From Paracholeplasma vituli (GTDB taxonomy: Bacteria; Bacillota_I; Bacilli_A; Acholeplasmatales; UBA5453), in assembly GCF_025446935.1 (NCBI RefSeq), contig NZ_JAOEGN010000003.1, positions 1 to 64,000 of the forward strand: 64,000 nt of DNA. Direction: 5' to 3'. Of the stretch, positions 8,394-17,117 are shown piece by piece (positions within the stretch are counted from its first letter, which is position 1; each line of letters starts with the position of its first letter). The position numbers and the translations under genes are program-made. The notes below the pieces were generated by a model that was not told the DNA's origin, searched no databases, and was given only the letters and a program-made list of their open reading frames with translations.

Positions 8394-10150
8394 AAAGAGT
8401 TAAATTATTAAAATTATACTCCGATAATAATATATTTGAGCCAGTTGACTTTAAAAATGGACTAAACATAATATTGGGTGAGAAGTCGGATACTAAAACA
8501 ACTTCAGGTAGTAAAACTAACGGAGTTGGTAAAACCATCTTAGCACAGTTCATTGATTTTTGCTTATTTGCAGAATATTCAAGCTCGAGAGTAAGTAAAA
8601 TACCAAAAGATATTCTCCCAGTTGATGAGAACATTAACTTGGATCTTATGATTGGATCGGCAATATATACGATATCTAGAAATAGAAAAAATGAAAAAAC
8701 CCCAGTTATAACTATTAATAATCAAAACCTTATATTTCCCAATTTTAAACAATCATTACAGTATATATCGAACATCGTTTTTGAAGAATCAAACCTTGAT
8801 ATTTCTCCATCTTTAAGGTCACTGCTTTCAATATTGATAAGGGATGAAAACTCAGAGTTCAAAGATATAGCTAAACCGTTCGATCTTAGATTAAGAATAC
8901 CTGAAGACTATGCACCACATCTATATTTGATGAACATTTCACTGATTCAGTATAAAGATGCTGTGGAGAATCTCAAAAGAATTAAATCTTTAATTGAGGT
9001 TATTAACAATGAGAAAAAAGAATTAACTAATAATAATCAAAAAGATATATCATTTGTGAAAGCTGAATTGAATGAGATAAATAAAGATGTTGATATCATT
9101 GGAAAAGCACTTGATGAGTATAAAACAGCAGATAGTTACGAGATTATAGAAAAAGAGGTCTCAGAGCTTGAAATAGAGATAAAGAGATTAAGTTCAGAAT
9201 TGAAAGTTTTGTATTATGAAATTAAAAAAATAAATTCTATGCCGAAAATTGAACAAATCCCCTCGGATGAAATTGAAATTCTGTATAATTCTTTCATAAA
9301 AAACTTAGGAACATTAATTGTAAAAAACTTAGATGAGGTTACACAGTTCAAATCAAAAATTGAAGTATTTCAAAGATCTTTACTTGAAGAAAAACGAGTA
9401 GATATTCAAAAGCAGATTGAAATTTTAAAAAATGAAAAGAATCAAATTGATATCCAATATTCTCAAAGAATGAGACTACTTGATACTAAAGGTGTGTTTC
9501 AAAATTTAAAAACCACTTTAGGACTTTATCAAGAAAAGAAAAACACAATGCTGAAAACACAAGTTTTACTACAAAATTATGAAAAACATGTTTCAGATAA
9601 GAAAAAACTTGATGAAGACAAAATAAGACATTCGAACGAATTAGATGAACTTTTTAATAAAAATGTCAAAAGTATAGAATCATTTCAAAATACAATACTA
9701 TCAATTCATGAGTATATAATGGGTAATCGAGAATGTTCATTTGGAATTGACACAAATACGAAATCTCGTACAAATCCTGTTAGCGTTAATTTGAGAATTC
9801 ATGACGACGGAAGTCATGGTATAGATAGAATTAAAGTATTTATATACGATATAAGTCTACTATTTAACGAGTTGACCAGAACAAGACATCCATTGTTTTT
9901 ACTTCATGACAATTTATTCGAAACTGATCAGAACACTAGAATAATGAGTTTAAACTATATTTATGAAAAGACAGTTGAGCATGCAGATGATTTTCAATAT
10001 ATCGTGACCTTAAATAAGGACTATCTGTTTTCTGATAATGGTGTTGATGCTAAATTACTATTTAATTATGAAGACTATGTGATAGCTACTTACACAAAAG
10101 AGAATAAGTTCTTAAAAAAATCTTACAAAGAGATTAGCAAAGAAAAATAG
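8378..10150 (+). CDS. Coiled-coil ABC-type ATPase (DUF2326-like) of the ABC-3C-like system
   Basis: 590 aa, start set by GGAGG ~8 nt upstream. The P-loop NGVGKT (~48-53) sits early, after an N-terminal strand pair; residues ~190-430 are a long Lys/Glu-rich coiled coil; LFLLHDNLFETD (~505-516) is a Walker-B/D-loop-like end. This RecN/SMC-like layout with a short C-terminal lobe matches DUF2326/YydD-type ATPases found with SMEK and middle components. ATP-driven DNA clamping that licenses the effector is the proposed role for the class. Overlap with the 73-aa gene supports one complex. Confidence 0.72.
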   Translation: MVNQMKRVKLLKLYSDNNIFEPVDFKNGLNIILGEKSDTKTTSGSKTNGVGKTILAQFIDFCLFAEYSSSRVSKIPKDILPVDENINLDLMIGSAIYTISRNRKNEKTPVITINNQNLIFPNFKQSLQYISNIVFEESNLDISPSLRSLLSILIRDENSEFKDIAKPFDLRLRIPEDYAPHLYLMNISLIQYKDAVENLKRIKSLIEVINNEKKELTNNNQKDISFVKAELNEINKDVDIIGKALDEYKTADSYEIIEKEVSELEIEIKRLSSELKVLYYEIKKINSMPKIEQIPSDEIEILYNSFIKNLGTLIVKNLDEVTQFKSKIEVFQRSLLEEKRVDIQKQIEILKNEKNQIDIQYSQRMRLLDTKGVFQNLKTTLGLYQEKKNTMLKTQVLLQNYEKHVSDKKKLDEDKIRHSNELDELFNKNVKSIESFQNTILSIHEYIMGNRECSFGIDTNTKSRTNPVSVNLRIHDDGSHGIDRIKVFIYDISLLFNELTRTRHPLFLLHDNLFETDQNTRIMSLNYIYEKTVEHADDFQYIVTLNKDYLFSDNGVDAKLLFNYEDYVIATYTKENKFLKKSYKEISKEK

Positions 10151-10169
10151 AATCTAGGGGGATGATTAT

Positions 10170-11579
10170 ATGGACAAAAATCAAAATGCGATTGTTAGTA
10201 TAAACGGGAGCATTACATTAATGGAAACTAGTATTATTTCTGCTTTAGAATATCTTGGCTTACCAAAAACAGAAATATTTTCTGATGTAAAGCAGAGAAT
10301 TACAGTATTCAAGAATATTGAAGATGTTCTCGTCCTTTTAGATTCAAATATTAAAAAGGATTCCAGATATATATCAAAATTTTTTGCAGCTGTATCGGCC
10401 GGTTTATTTGATGCAGCATTGAATTATTTATGGGATGAAACTATTTTGCAGTTAAGAAATCGTGTTTCTCAGTATGATATAGAATACTTTTTCGACTGTG
10501 CAGTGAAGACAGAAAAAAGATCAAAGCTAAAATCAATTGAGGATTTGATCAAAGTAGATGATTCAGAGTTGTTGATAGGTTCTAAAGAAATAGGACTAAT
10601 TAGTAGTATTGGGTATAAACTTTTAGAAGACATCAAGTTCATGAGAAATTGGGCAAGTGCCGCACATCCTAATAACTCAGATCTTACGGGGTTGCAACTA
10701 ATAACATGGCTTGAGACTTGCATTAGAGAAGTTATCTGTTTACCCCTTGAGAACATAACAGTTAGAATTAATACTCTTTTAGAAAATATTAAGAACAGCG
10801 CTCTTAGTAGCAAAGAGTTGGACAATATTGTAGTTTTTTTTGCAGAACTAACATCTGAAAAAACAGGAGCATTAGCAAATGGTTTCTTTGGGATATTCAC
10901 AAGAGGAGATGCCCCACAACACTGCATTGATAATGTTTTATACCTTGCTCCTAAATTATGGCCTTTGATTAGTGATGATGTAAAAGTTCAGTTTGGAATT
11001 AGATTTGCACAATTCGGAGCAAATGGTGATAAGGATAAACAGAAACTATCTCGTCAGTTTCTTGAAGTATGTAATGGATTACAGTATATTCCTAACACAA
11101 TAAGAGACTCAGAGATAAATGAACAACTTGCCGCTTTAAGAAGAGTACATGAAAGCTTTGATAATTTTTATAATGAAGGAATGTTTGCAAAGCAACTTGT
11201 AAATATAGTTGGTGATAAACTCCCAAGTCAGATTATAGATAGATATGTAAATACGATTGTTTATGTGTTTTTATCGAATGGATATGGTATTGCTTCAGCA
11301 GCAGACCCTTATTATGAAACATTAATATCTGGTTTTGATTCTAGAGCAAGTATGAAAGCTATTGTATCTCTCATTAGGGATGACGTTGCATTAAAGTTAA
11401 AAAATAGAAAACTATGTCGGATGCAATTTATTAGACTAATTGAACTTGTATTACCAAAAATAACAGCCCCAATGTTCAAAGATTTTATTGATAAATTACT
11501 TAAAATGGATTTGGCAACTGCTTCTACTGATGATAAAGTAAAAAAACAAATAGACCTAATGCGTGTGTACATTAAATAA
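10170..11579 (+). CDS. Unknown protein downstream of ABC-3C-like ATPase, possible HEPN-like motif
   Basis: 469 aa, 19 nt after the ATPase stop, with a GGGGG ribosome site, so it belongs to the same operon. I do not recognise the family. The N-terminal ~170 residues are helical and contain FMRNWASAAHP (~157-167), an Arg-Asn-x5-His arrangement like the R-x(4-6)-H of HEPN RNases. The remaining ~300 residues are all-helical, possibly repeat-like. It could be a fourth component or effector, or an independent gene. Confidence 0.5.
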   Translation: MDKNQNAIVSINGSITLMETSIISALEYLGLPKTEIFSDVKQRITVFKNIEDVLVLLDSNIKKDSRYISKFFAAVSAGLFDAALNYLWDETILQLRNRVSQYDIEYFFDCAVKTEKRSKLKSIEDLIKVDDSELLIGSKEIGLISSIGYKLLEDIKFMRNWASAAHPNNSDLTGLQLITWLETCIREVICLPLENITVRINTLLENIKNSALSSKELDNIVVFFAELTSEKTGALANGFFGIFTRGDAPQHCIDNVLYLAPKLWPLISDDVKVQFGIRFAQFGANGDKDKQKLSRQFLEVCNGLQYIPNTIRDSEINEQLAALRRVHESFDNFYNEGMFAKQLVNIVGDKLPSQIIDRYVNTIVYVFLSNGYGIASAADPYYETLISGFDSRASMKAIVSLIRDDVALKLKNRKLCRMQFIRLIELVLPKITAPMFKDFIDKLLKMDLATASTDDKVKKQIDLMRVYIK

Positions 11580-11802
11580 GTGTATTTCTAAACACACTGT
11601 TTTGATTATGTCAAGTTATACAGATGTATATCATAGAGAAAAAATCTAGGTAAATGAAGAATTGAAAGTGAAATCAGTTTGTTACATTCTGAATAATGGA
11701 GATTTGTGAATAACATTTTCTTAATGTCACATTCTTTATTAAAAAAAAACGATTGGTTAAACTGAGTTGATTGAGTTGTTGCAGAAAGGATAACGTAAAT
11801 AA

Positions 11803-12666
11803 GTGGATAATTTATGGACTGAAAGTAGTTTTCATGACAATATTAAAAATATGGTAGCACAGATATGTCGAAAATTAGGCTATGCAACAAGAGAGGAATT
11901 CAAGGGTAAAGATTGGCGTGCTGATGTTTTTGTGTTGGCAAATGGCATAAAATATGCTTTTGAAATTCAATCAAGTATTCAGTCTGTAAGAAAGACTTTA
12001 GAGAGACAAGCTAAATATATTAGAGATGGTGTTATTGGATGCTGGTTGTTTGAGAAAGAACCAAAGCAAAAAAATGAATTAGAAAATCTTCCACTATTTC
12101 GATTAAATAATAATAATGATAATGTAACCGTATCTATTAAAGATAGAAAAGAAATTTCATTAGAAGTCTTTATCAAAGATTTTTTGCATGGAAATATAAA
12201 GTTTTGTAGTTCACTTAATCCTTTAGAGTTAGAAGTTAGATTTATTAAAATGGATTGTTGGAAATGCAGACACGAAAATCACATATACTACATTGGGGAT
12301 TTGATTACACCATGTAATGCAAAGATATTCTTTGGTGACATTGAGATGTGGATTTCAGAAAAATTAATGTTTACACCTGAAATTGTAGAAAAAGTTCTAG
12401 ACCACGCTAAAGTAAACAACAAACTGAATATGGCAACGATAAAAGAAAGATATAGTAATACGGTTGGAAACACATATTTATCCTTTGGGTGTTCAAAGTG
12501 TGATAGTATCTTTGGAGATTGGTTCGTTTTTGAAGCCATAATTGATACATGGTATGGCGATGGAGTAGTAGATAAAATGATGATTTCAAAAAAAGAGATT
12601 CCAGTCGATTTAAAGAGCGAAACACCTCATTGGTGTCATCCAGGCGAGAATGACTTTTGTGAATAA
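11803..12666 (+). CDS. CoiA-like nuclease-domain protein with zinc-binding cysteines
   Basis: 287 aa. DWRADVFV (~35-42) and YAFEIQSSIQS (~51-61) form the D...ExQ core of a PD-(D/E)xK-type nuclease of the competence-CoiA-like group. CxxC pairs at ~151-154 (CWKC) and ~230-233 (CSKC) suggest a C-terminal zinc ribbon. GTG 11803 is the only start after the in-frame stop at 11800, with AGAAAGGA rather far (12 nt) upstream. A gap of 223 nt before it and island repeat 2 after it make it a stand-alone unit. There are no competence genes nearby, so a defence nuclease is the more natural reading. Confidence 0.65.
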   Translation: MDNLWTESSFHDNIKNMVAQICRKLGYATREEFKGKDWRADVFVLANGIKYAFEIQSSIQSVRKTLERQAKYIRDGVIGCWLFEKEPKQKNELENLPLFRLNNNNDNVTVSIKDRKEISLEVFIKDFLHGNIKFCSSLNPLELEVRFIKMDCWKCRHENHIYYIGDLITPCNAKIFFGDIEMWISEKLMFTPEIVEKVLDHAKVNNKLNMATIKERYSNTVGNTYLSFGCSKCDSIFGDWFVFEAIIDTWYGDGVVDKMMISKKEIPVDLKSETPHWCHPGENDFCE

Positions 12667-12687
12667 TCAAGAATAAGTGAACTAATT

Positions 12688-12723
12688 CAATAATCACTGT
12701 TTGTGATGTCTCAAATGAGAAAA
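12688..12723 (+). repeat. Island boundary repeat, copy 2
   Basis: 36-bp imperfect repeat, about 28/36 identical to copy 3. It shares CAATAA, GTTT, TGA, the 9-mer GTCTCAAAT and GAAAA with the other copies. It sits between the CoiA-like gene and the NTase/HEPN pair, so it separates two defence-like modules. Confidence 0.6.
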
Positions 12724-12750
12724 AGTTATACTTTAATGAGTAACTTACGG

Positions 12751-12770
12751 TCGATATTAGGAAATATCGA
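12751..12770. promoter_or_regulatory. Inverted repeat upstream of the NTase/HEPN pair
   Basis: Perfect 8-bp arms TCGATATT / AATATCGA around AGGA, 31 nt upstream of ATG 12802. No T-run follows, so it is not a terminator. It could be an operator for autoregulation of a toxin-antitoxin-like operon, or a 5'-UTR hairpin. Confidence 0.35.
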
Positions 12771-12801
12771 GCAAATCACAAGTTGACTCAGGGGAGGAAA
12801 A

Positions 12802-13431
12802 ATGGGGGCAAAATTAGTTAGTCACAATGAAAGTAAAGAAGCGAGACAAAGAGCTACCAAATTAATAGAAGAGGTAAGAAAACACTCTAAGATTAAAGGA
12901 CACTATAAGTTTAATCATAGATTAATTGGCTCTGGGAAAAGAAGATGTATTGTAAAAGATTCTAATGGGAAATATGATTTGGATTATCAAATCATTTTAA
13001 CAAAGAATTCAAAACAAGGTGATTCTAAACCTACTCAAATTAAAGCTGACTTTCTTCAAGCTTTTTCGGACTGTAAAAATCAAAACGAGAAAGTTGAAAA
13101 CTCAACTACAGTTATTACTGTGAGAACGTCTAAAAACCAGGGAACTTTCGATGCGAGCAAAGAAAAGTTCTCTTTTGATTTTGTAATAATCAGTATTGAT
13201 GAATCAAAGAGAATAAGACGAAATGCTCCTAATGTTTATACCTGGGTTCAACTCCCTAGTAAAAACTCCTATATATATGAAAAATTCAAAGGATTATCAG
13301 CAGATGATCAAAGACTCCTACTTGAAGAATGTATTATCCCAAGAGTAATTGCAGAAAAAGATAAACACGAATCAGATAGAATCTCCTCAGTTCATATCTT
13401 CTATGAAGAAGTTAATAATCGTGTGGAGTAA
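12802..13431 (+). CDS. Nucleotidyltransferase-like protein, partner of Abi_2 HEPN protein
   Basis: 209 aa with GGGGAGG ahead of ATG 12802. LIGSGKRRC (~41-49) followed by KYDLDYQII (~58-66) resembles the G-S-x(n)-D-x-D active site of pol-beta-type nucleotidyltransferases, and FDFVII (~125) could carry the third acidic residue. The GSG-to-DLD spacing is longer than in MNT antitoxins. The next gene begins 4 nt after its stop. In NTase/HEPN pairs the NTase usually neutralises the HEPN RNase by AMPylation or acts as sensor; whether this one does is inference. Confidence 0.5.
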   Translation: MGAKLVSHNESKEARQRATKLIEEVRKHSKIKGHYKFNHRLIGSGKRRCIVKDSNGKYDLDYQIILTKNSKQGDSKPTQIKADFLQAFSDCKNQNEKVENSTTVITVRTSKNQGTFDASKEKFSFDFVIISIDESKRIRRNAPNVYTWVQLPSKNSYIYEKFKGLSADDQRLLLEECIIPRVIAEKDKHESDRISSVHIFYEEVNNRVE

Positions 13432-13435
13432 ACTT

Positions 13436-14191
13436 ATGACAAAAGACGAATTAATGAAAAAACTATATTTCGATCCAAATAGTGATGAAGAATATAATGA
13501 TGCGGAATTTTATCTGAGAGTTAAAGGAGTTGCTTTTCATCAGAAGATTATGAATCATCTTGGTGTTGATTTTAATGATGACAAATCAATAATTGAATGG
13601 TCAAAGGTAACAGCATTACTACGTTATGATAAAAAGTTGAGAAATAAAATCTACATTTATATAGCTACACTCGAAGAATATATACGAGCCTATTTAAGTA
13701 ACAAATACGAAGATAATCCTATTCAACCTTTTTGGAAAGATGGAAGATCACCTCGTTCGAAAGTTAAAACAAGAATTATTGATGGGAAAAGTGTTTCAGA
13801 AGTACTTCAATCAATAGATTTTGGTGACTTGTTAAATCAAATTAAAAACATTCCTGCAGAAGACATAAATGAGATGTTTGATTGTACAATCGATATTCAT
13901 TCAAATCTTGATGCTGTAAGAGAGTTAAGAAATGCAGTTAGTCATCATGCCTTTCTAATGGTTTATAAATTTAACACATGTATTGTTGAGGGCATTAGAA
14001 ATAGTTCTCTGGAGCATAATATCAAGAATTTAAGACAACTACTACCTAGAGAATATAGATATGGGAAAAAGGGTAGTGGTGGAATTACGGCAGAGATTGA
14101 AGCTTGTAAGTATGAGAAAACTAATGTCAATAAAAAAGAAACAAGACAGCTAATGAAGTTAGATACTAGGGATATAGTTAGTATGATTTAA
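13436..14191 (+). CDS. Abi_2-like (AbiD/F-type) HEPN abortive-infection protein
   Basis: 251 aa. LLRYDKKLRNKIYIYIATL and EEYIRAYLSNKY (~60-95) match the Abi_2 core. ELRNAVSHHAFL (~162-173) carries the HEPN R-x4-H active site expected of a ribonuclease. The open frame extends upstream to 13349 inside the previous gene, but GTGGAG at 13423-13428 places the start at ATG 13436, 4 nt after the NTase stop. Known relatives abort phage infection by shutting down growth. Confidence 0.72.
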   Translation: MTKDELMKKLYFDPNSDEEYNDAEFYLRVKGVAFHQKIMNHLGVDFNDDKSIIEWSKVTALLRYDKKLRNKIYIYIATLEEYIRAYLSNKYEDNPIQPFWKDGRSPRSKVKTRIIDGKSVSEVLQSIDFGDLLNQIKNIPAEDINEMFDCTIDIHSNLDAVRELRNAVSHHAFLMVYKFNTCIVEGIRNSSLEHNIKNLRQLLPREYRYGKKGSGGITAEIEACKYEKTNVNKKETRQLMKLDTRDIVSMI

Positions 14192-14214
14192 TATGAATTG
14201 GGAGGAGAATGACC

Positions 14215-15903
14215 ATGGGAATGCTAGAGTTGGTTTTCAAAAGCAAGTTTTCACTAAAGTACTATGGTACTAATGATATTGCGACCGGATGGCATATAAC
14301 TACACTGTTAGATAATGAAAATATGTTTAAAGAATATTTAACTCTCTCCGATTACCAAATTGAGTCAGAAGACAACTTACGTGATTATTTAACATTATCA
14401 ACTATATGCGAATATCATGAGATTGTTTCCCAATTAAAGAATGATTCTGACAAACCAAGACTGAAAGAAATAATTGATTTGTCTAAAGAAACATTGAATA
14501 AATACGAACAACCGCTTAACCAAATCTATGATTTGATCAATAAGAGTTATCATTCACTACTAATAAAAGACAATGATGATTTTAATCGACATGAGTTTTA
14601 TGATATTGTTTTGGATTATATCTATAAACAGCATGATCGAGTAAAAAGAGATGTATTCCTTTTTATAGAAAATGAGCATTGGGGATATATCATCAACAAT
14701 TTCAATAATTGTCTCAGCTATTATAAGCAGCATACTAATGAACTTGATAATTTATTACAAAAGATTTTCTTTGAAGAAGAAAAACATCCTTACTCCAATC
14801 TAATTGAGTTGTTTTCTAATTATAAAATTCATTTTTTCCAGGAAGTATTTAAGAAATATGTCAATATTCTTTGTGATAAAGCATTAAGTCTGCTAAAAAG
14901 CATGAACGAGGATAATTATATAAATGTTTATGCTTATAGTGAAGATATAATAAAACTTGCCAAACAATACGATTTAAGAAAAAGGTTAAGTGATTTTGAT
15001 AGATTGAAACCAATAATCGATAAAAATTATAGTGCTTACATGAAAAAACATGGGAAAGTTTTCGAACAAAAAATTCCTATTAAAGAAGTAATTGACAAAT
15101 TACGTGATGAGTTAAATTCTCAGAGAGTTGCAAGTAATATCACTATATTAGGACTGACTCATACAAGATTAAAAAAGGCTTTCGGATATGAGGCTTCGAT
15201 TAATACAGTTTTTGATTTACCGAAATCTATCATTATGGATAGCATACGGCATATTGGATTAGAATCTAATTCCATATTCACTCCGTCAGTACAAAATCAA
15301 ATACGATGGATGTTTGGTTTTCATGATCATATACTTGGTGTTATTATTAATGATAAGGATTTATCCAATGTACTATACAATGTTACTTCAAAAGTCTTGG
15401 AAATGATTTGCAAAGAATATAGCTTAGACTATTTGGATTTGAACAATGAGTTAAATGGCATAATTGATTCGATTGTTTATTTATTTTCAATTGATGATAA
15501 TTATCCATATTATAGAACTTTCTGTTTTGGATTGTCTCAAAATATTTGCTCTTATATAGAAAAAATACTTCGTAAAGTTTTTATGGAGAAGTATGATAAA
15601 GAGGTTTTATACATTCCTGAATCTCAAGTTACACTAGGGAAACTACTTGATTCAGAGCCCATAATTAACATTTTTGGCAAAAGACTCACATCAATAATAA
15701 GGTATGAACTACATTTCATTGAAGAAAATGAAAATGGAGTTCGCAAGATTATTGGAATGAACCTGCGCAATAAACTAATGCACAATAACGATATTGATTA
15801 TGTTAATGAAATACATATGGGTCTTGTGACTCATCTCTTTCATTTGTTATTGACAATCATTCATCAATTGGAGACGACAATCATCAAATTTGATGATGAA
15901 TAA
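14215..15903 (+). CDS. DUF4209-like HEPN protein
   Basis: 562 aa, preceded by GGAGGAG (14201-14207), which fits ATG 14215 (7 nt) and is too close to ATG 14209. Mostly helical. The C-terminal segment IIGMNLRNKLMHNND (~510-526) carries the RN-x3-H block that defines DUF4209-type proteins and looks like a HEPN active site. It lies 23 nt after the Abi_2 gene and 33 nt before a DUF4365-like nuclease, so it may be the first half of a two-gene system or the third gene of the HEPN operon. The biochemical role is unproven. Confidence 0.6.
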   Translation: MGMLELVFKSKFSLKYYGTNDIATGWHITTLLDNENMFKEYLTLSDYQIESEDNLRDYLTLSTICEYHEIVSQLKNDSDKPRLKEIIDLSKETLNKYEQPLNQIYDLINKSYHSLLIKDNDDFNRHEFYDIVLDYIYKQHDRVKRDVFLFIENEHWGYIINNFNNCLSYYKQHTNELDNLLQKIFFEEEKHPYSNLIELFSNYKIHFFQEVFKKYVNILCDKALSLLKSMNEDNYINVYAYSEDIIKLAKQYDLRKRLSDFDRLKPIIDKNYSAYMKKHGKVFEQKIPIKEVIDKLRDELNSQRVASNITILGLTHTRLKKAFGYEASINTVFDLPKSIIMDSIRHIGLESNSIFTPSVQNQIRWMFGFHDHILGVIINDKDLSNVLYNVTSKVLEMICKEYSLDYLDLNNELNGIIDSIVYLFSIDDNYPYYRTFCFGLSQNICSYIEKILRKVFMEKYDKEVLYIPESQVTLGKLLDSEPIINIFGKRLTSIIRYELHFIEENENGVRKIIGMNLRNKLMHNNDIDYVNEIHMGLVTHLFHLLLTIIHQLETTIIKFDDE

Positions 15904-15936
15904 CTATATAAAATCATTTCTTTAGGAGATAATTTA

Positions 15937-16932
15937 ATGACTAATACAAGAACTGTACCAATTAGAAGTAAACAACACGAAATCAATGATATAGGAACCG
16001 CAATTTTTCATTATGCAATCTCAAAGCATATGGTTACAAGAAGCATCGAAAAGAATGACTATGGAATTGACGAGTTGATTGACATTGTAGATATTAGTGA
16101 TGTTAAGGGAATGTATACTCAAAAACTGCCAGGTCAAATCATAGCAGTTCAATTGAAGAGTACTACCAGGAAATCGAATAGTTTGAGACTTAAAAACTCA
16201 ACGCTTAATTACCTATTTTATAATAATATCCCAACTTTTCTAGTGAAAGTTGATGTTAAATCAAAAACATATTCCTTTGCTAATATACGAAAGCAAGTCC
16301 GAAATAATTGGGATTTATTTATCGGTAATAATCCTTTTTCGTTAAAACTAAACAAACGTACTGAAGGTGAAGATAGAGAGCATCTACTTAAGGTAATCGA
16401 AAATAGATATTTGAAAAACTCTGGAACATCAAGTAGAGATTTAGATTTAGATTATCTCCTATGTAATGCCAGTCTATTGATGGAGTTTAGTGAAGAGTTA
16501 GATAGATATGAATTTGAGATGGATGTTATGATTTTTTTATCAACATTTAACTCTCATTTATCTTTTTTAAGAGATTCGTTAAGAAATAACAATGATTTGG
16601 GTGTCACATATGGAAAAGTAAATTCAAATGCAGAATTAATCCTGATTTTGTTAAAAGAGACTGCTAGTAATTTTTATAGATGCCAGTCAAAAAAGGATGG
16701 TTTAGATTTAAGAGAAGGATTGATATATCAGGAACTAGCAAACATGCATTTAGCACTTGAATTATTAGTAAAGGTGTTCTCTACTGAAAAGAATTATTGG
16801 TATTATAAATATGGGTATAGAATGGATTCAATATGGCCACACAATCTAATAATTAGTTTCAATGAATTTTTCGGAAGCATCACTACTATTGTAGATTTAG
16901 GTAAACTAGTTAGAATTTCTGAAATGAAATAA
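15937..16932 (+). CDS. DUF4365-like nuclease-fold protein
   Basis: 331 aa with TAGGAGAT upstream of the start. ISKHMVTRS, NDYGIDELIDI (~40-50) and GQIIAVQLKSTT (~66-77) reproduce the D...(E/Q)xK core of DUF4365, a PD-(D/E)xK-type fold frequent in defence islands. The C-terminal 180 residues are helical and unassigned. It is the last gene before island repeat 3 and the return to phage genes, and probably works with the DUF4209-like protein upstream. Confidence 0.68.
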   Translation: MTNTRTVPIRSKQHEINDIGTAIFHYAISKHMVTRSIEKNDYGIDELIDIVDISDVKGMYTQKLPGQIIAVQLKSTTRKSNSLRLKNSTLNYLFYNNIPTFLVKVDVKSKTYSFANIRKQVRNNWDLFIGNNPFSLKLNKRTEGEDREHLLKVIENRYLKNSGTSSRDLDLDYLLCNASLLMEFSEELDRYEFEMDVMIFLSTFNSHLSFLRDSLRNNNDLGVTYGKVNSNAELILILLKETASNFYRCQSKKDGLDLREGLIYQELANMHLALELLVKVFSTEKNYWYYKYGYRMDSIWPHNLIISFNEFFGSITTIVDLGKLVRISEMK

Positions 16933-16966
16933 AGAATTGATGTTAGCAATTTTTTAATAATTCATT

Positions 16967-17002
16967 CAATAACACCAGTTTATGAAGTCTCAAATAGGAA
17001 AA
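16967..17002 (+). repeat. Island boundary repeat, copy 3
   Basis: 36-bp imperfect repeat sharing CAATAA, GTTTATGA, GTCTCAAAT and AGGAAAA with copies 1 and 2. It lies between the last defence-like gene and the next phage gene, so the three copies mark the left edge, an internal junction and the right edge of the island. Confidence 0.6.
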
Positions 17003-17117
17003 ACATATAACACTGTGGTTACTGAATAGCCATTTAGTGGTAAAATCAAGTAATTCACAAAAAAGCAAAAACCATAACAAATTGGACTTATTAAAGTGTT
17101 TAAGGTGAGGTTTAAAT

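Noticed and set aside
10469-10927. 152-aa - strand ORF
   Set aside because: Complete shadow of the 469-aa gene, no start signal.
12407-12697. 96-aa - strand ORF with membrane-like composition
   Set aside because: Lies opposite the CoiA-like gene; its hydrophobicity is the mirror of the sense codons, and it lacks a ribosome site.
13349-13435. Longer Abi_2 protein starting at 13349
   Set aside because: Would lie inside the NTase-like gene; GTGGAG correctly spaced before ATG 13436 decides the start.
2772-17002. CRISPR-like array from the 36-bp repeats
   Set aside because: Only three degenerate copies, 4-10 kb apart, with no spacers and no cas genes.
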